DNA from: Phycisphaerales bacterium
Lineage (GTDB): Bacteria > Planctomycetota > Phycisphaerae > Phycisphaerales > UBA1924
Direction: 5' to 3'
NCBI GenBank assembly: GCA_019747615.1
Contig: JAIEQQ010000339.1
Coordinates: 1 to 6,644, forward strand
Length of the DNA stretch: 6,644 bases
Shown here: positions 5,182 through 6,644 of the stretch, piece by piece
Layout: every line of letters starts with the position of its first letter
Numbering within the stretch: the stretch's first letter is position 1
The notes under the pieces: model-generated
Databases searched by the model: none
Told to the model about the DNA's origin: nothing
The model's input: the letters and a program-made list of their open reading frames with translations, nothing else
Translations under genes and position numbers: made by a program

Positions 5182-6138
5182 TCAGCCGCGACGGCGCCGC
5201 GAGCTCATGAGCCCGCCCATCGCCAGCAGCACCATCGCGCCCGGCGACGGCAGCAGCAGCAGGCTGTACTCGGTCCCCGATGCGGAGGTGAAATCAAAGC
5301 GGCCCGGCGTGATCTGCACACCCGCCGCGTCGCGCACCGAGATCCCGGTCAGCACCAGGCCGCCGGTGAACTGCGAACTTGCCGTCGCGTTCAGGCCCAC
5401 AAACTGACCGGTGCTCGCGCTGGTGAACGCGTTGAGCGCCAGCGCGATCGATGCCGAGCCCGTGCCGCCCGGCGTTAACACCAGCCGCTGCACGATCGTG
5501 CGATCCACCACGCGGCTGGTCTCCAGCGCGTTGGCCGGCCCCGTCGCGACGCCGTTCAGCGTCGGCGCTTGCCCCAGCGTGTCGACATAGATCGAATCGG
5601 TGATGCCCGCCGGCGTGCCGGCGCTGACCACCACGCGAGAGATGATGTTGTTGATCGCGCTGCTGCGCGTCATGGTCCCCTGCACGCGGAAGACCAGATC
5701 GATAAACGCGGGCGTGCTCGTGAGGCCGTTGACGTTGAAGGTCTCGGCGAAGAACGCCGTCGACGACGACGAGAACGTGCTCCCAGCGACGCGCGAGTTG
5801 GTCAGGCTGATCGAACTGCCGGTGCTCAGCGTGAAGCCCTCGCCCAGCGGTGGCAGGCCGGTGACCGCCGGCTCGCTCATGGCCGAGGCCCCGGCCGAGA
5901 ACGTCATCATCTGGCCCAGCACCATGGTCGAGAAGCCGTGGCTGGCCGGTGTCGCGCTGGCGACGCCGTTGGCGCTGGCGTCGGTGGTGATCCGCGTCGG
6001 CGACACGCCGTTGATGTTGATCCCCGCCCAGCCCGACTGCGTGCGCGCAGACTGACCAAGGGGCACGGGTTGACCATGAACGGCAGCGCCTGCGCCAAGC
6101 AGCACCGCCGCGACCAATTGGACGCGGACACTCTTCAA
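5182..6138 (-). CDS. PEP-CTERM-like sorted secreted protein of unknown function
   Basis: This 318-residue protein has a classic export signal and a C-terminal sorting domain. The signal peptide is basic then hydrophobic (2-22: KSVRVQLVAAVLLGAG), with likely cleavage near H21-G22-Q23. The C-terminus reads L-P-S-P-G (296-300), a hydrophobic segment (301-311) and the basic run RRRR (314-317), then Gly. This tripartite motif, membrane segment and Arg cluster match PEP-CTERM domains processed by exosortase, with P-S-P in place of P-E-P. The mature region (about 23-290) is rich in Ser, Thr, Gly, Ala and Val, has no cysteine and looks like beta-strand. I recognise no functional domain in it. The start is TTG 6138, 5 nt behind GGAGG. 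No in-frame ATG or GTG lies nearby, and the open frame further upstream crosses the divergent promoter region. It converges with the M16-homologue gene. No exosortase gene is visible here. Confidence 0.82.
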   Translation of the reverse strand: MKSVRVQLVAAVLLGAGAAVHGQPVPLGQSARTQSGWAGININGVSPTRITTDASANGVASATPASHGFSTMVLGQMMTFSAGASAMSEPAVTGLPPLGEGFTLSTGSSISLTNSRVAGSTFSSSSTAFFAETFNVNGLTSTPAFIDLVFRVQGTMTRSSAINNIISRVVVSAGTPAGITDSIYVDTLGQAPTLNGVATGPANALETSRVVDRTIVQRLVLTPGGTGSASIALALNAFTSASTGQFVGLNATASSQFTGGLVLTGISVRDAAGVQITPGRFDFTSASGTEYSLLLLPSPGAMVLLAMGGLMSSRRRRG

Positions 6139-6143
6139 GCCTT

Positions 6144-6148
6144 CCTCC
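6144..6148 (-). promoter_or_regulatory. Shine-Dalgarno sequence deciding the TTG start of the PEP-CTERM gene
   Basis: GGAGG on the minus strand, within GGGAGGAAGG, lies 5 nt before TTG 6138. It is the reason for accepting a TTG start: the signal peptide begins directly after it, and no in-frame ATG or GTG gives a sensible N-terminus. Confidence 0.8.
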
Positions 6149-6181
6149 CAGAAGGATGAACCACTGAACAATATCACGTGC

Positions 6182-6196
6182 GCGGCAAAATGCCGC
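6182..6196. repeat. Short perfect hairpin in the PEP-CTERM gene leader
   Basis: GCGGCA (6182-6187) pairs with TGCCGC (6191-6196) around AAA. It lies 44-58 nt upstream of the TTG start at 6138. It may be a leader stem or a protein-binding palindrome. It is not followed by a T-tract, so it is not a terminator on either strand. Confidence 0.4.
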
Positions 6197-6354
6197 CCGG
6201 ATCCAGAATTAACGGCTTCTTTGGCCCGATCTCTGACAAGTGTTCGGGTATTATTCTGTCTTTGGCGTCCTCTGCGGCTCGCATCGTGGCTTTCCGCCGA
6301 GTCGCCCGGCGCCACGCCGCCTGCAACGCCGACACGCGTTGGGCTTTGTCCGGG

Positions 6355-6360
6355 TATGCT
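6355..6360 (+). promoter_or_regulatory. -10-like element of the flavin reductase gene
   Basis: TATGCT ends 9 nt before ATG 6370, giving a predicted 5' leader of only a few bases. The intervening bases (CGCGCCCCC) contain no Shine-Dalgarno sequence. No -35 box is visible at normal spacing. The layout matches those upstream of accA and the M16-homologue gene. Confidence 0.45.
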
Positions 6361-6369
6361 CGCGCCCCC

Positions 6370-6644
6370 ATGGATCGCCTGTTTGACCTTCTCGTCGTCG
6401 GCGGCGGGCCCGCAGGCCTCGCGACCGCCCACGCCGCGGCTCGCGCCGGGGCCAGCGTTCTGCTGGTCCATCGCGACGCCCGGATCGGCGTGCCCATCCG
6501 CACCAGCGGCGGCTCCTGGCTCTTTCACCTCCGCCAGCTCGGCATCCCCGATCACCTCCACCACCCCATCCGCTCGGCGACCTTCGCCTCGCCGAATGTT
6601 CACGCGACGACGCGATTCGTGACCGACGACTATGCCGTGGCGCT
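6370..6644 (+). CDS. FAD-dependent oxidoreductase, geranylgeranyl-reductase type, N-terminal part
   Basis: The first 91 residues are present; the gene runs off the right edge. Residues 6-34 form a Rossmann beta-alpha-beta unit binding the ADP part of FAD: D-L-L-V-V-G-G-G-P-A-G-L-A, with the G-x-G-x-x-G pattern at G11, G13 and G16, then A-G-A-S-V-L-L-V-H ending the second strand. The following R-I-G-V-P-I-R-T-S-G-G (39-48) matches the 'iG.pvrc.gg' segment typical of geranylgeranyl-reductase/FixC-like flavoproteins, with Thr where archaeal lipid reductases often have Cys. Members reduce isoprenoid double bonds or pass electrons to quinones; which applies here cannot be told from this part. The ATG start places the nucleotide-binding fold at the normal distance from the N-terminus. 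It is divergent from the PEP-CTERM gene, with no evident functional link. Confidence 0.85.
   Translation, partial: MDRLFDLLVVGGGPAGLATAHAAARAGASVLLVHRDARIGVPIRTSGGSWLFHLRQLGIPDHLHHPIRSATFASPNVHATTRFVTDDYAVA

Larger units (their letters stand above)
6139..6369. promoter_or_regulatory. Divergent promoter region, PEP-CTERM gene and flavin reductase gene
   Basis: This gap must hold the minus-strand promoter of the PEP-CTERM gene and the plus-strand promoter of the reductase. It is less GC-rich around 6186-6270 than its surroundings. On the minus strand, TTGTCA (6239-6234) resembles a -35 box, but the nearest TTAATT-like -10 is about 21 nt away, too far for a confident call. A hairpin (6182-6196) and two gene-proximal signals are listed separately. 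Confidence 0.5.

Noticed and set aside
6139..6603. 155-codon upstream extension of the PEP-CTERM gene on the minus strand.
   Set aside because: It overlaps the divergent reductase and its promoter region, and would bury the signal peptide inside the protein.
1..6644. Search for CRISPR arrays, tRNAs, rRNAs, insertion sequences, toxin-antitoxin pairs or defence gene clusters.
   Set aside because: No regularly spaced repeats, tRNA-like cloverleaf, transposase or nuclease motifs were seen by eye on either strand. The Xer fragment alone does not indicate a mobile element.

Overview
The window comes from a GC-rich bacterial chromosome, most likely a planctomycete of the Phycisphaerae/Phycisphaerales type. 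This placement is an inference from several features together. There is a PEP-CTERM-like secreted protein whose sorting motif reads P-S-P-G rather than P-E-P. There is a periplasmic M16 peptidase homologue that has lost its zinc ligands. An intergenic hairpin reads 'AGVPPA' when translated, a kind of dispersed sequence I associate with planctomycete genomes. There is also a flagellin and a free-standing accA. No single marker proves the taxon.

Layout, left to right. (1) Positions 1-344, minus strand: the N-terminal part of a XerC/XerD-type tyrosine recombinase, cut by the window edge, apparently with a long basic N-terminal tail. (2) 382-420: a strong intrinsic terminator for the gene to its right. 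(3) 453-1967, minus: a complete flagellin with conserved D0/D1 ends and a large central domain, started from an ATG behind a good Shine-Dalgarno sequence. (4) 1968-2414: a divergent intergenic region with the flagellin leader, including two mutually exclusive hairpins, and the accA promoter area. (5) 2415-3467, plus: accA, the carboxyltransferase alpha subunit of acetyl-CoA carboxylase. (6) 3468-3585: a short gap with the AGVPPA-type hairpin. (7) 3586-5142, plus: an exported, catalytically degenerate M16 homologue. (8) 5182-6138, minus: the PEP-CTERM-like protein, converging on the M16 gene with only 39 nt between stops. (9) 6139-6369: a divergent intergenic region. (10) 6370 to the right edge, plus: the start of an FAD-dependent oxidoreductase of the geranylgeranyl-reductase type.

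The genes do not form one pathway. They cover motility (flagellin), chromosome or site-specific recombination (Xer), fatty-acid synthesis (AccA), envelope or secreted proteins (M16 homologue, PEP-CTERM protein) and a flavin reductase. The main cross-cutting pattern is in gene starts. All three plus-strand genes lack a Shine-Dalgarno sequence and have a TAnnnT -10-like hexamer 6-9 nt before the ATG, as expected of leaderless or nearly leaderless transcripts. The two complete minus-strand genes have clear GGAGG sites. I found no CRISPR array, tRNA, rRNA, insertion sequence or recognisable defence system, and nothing that amounts to a new multi-gene system.
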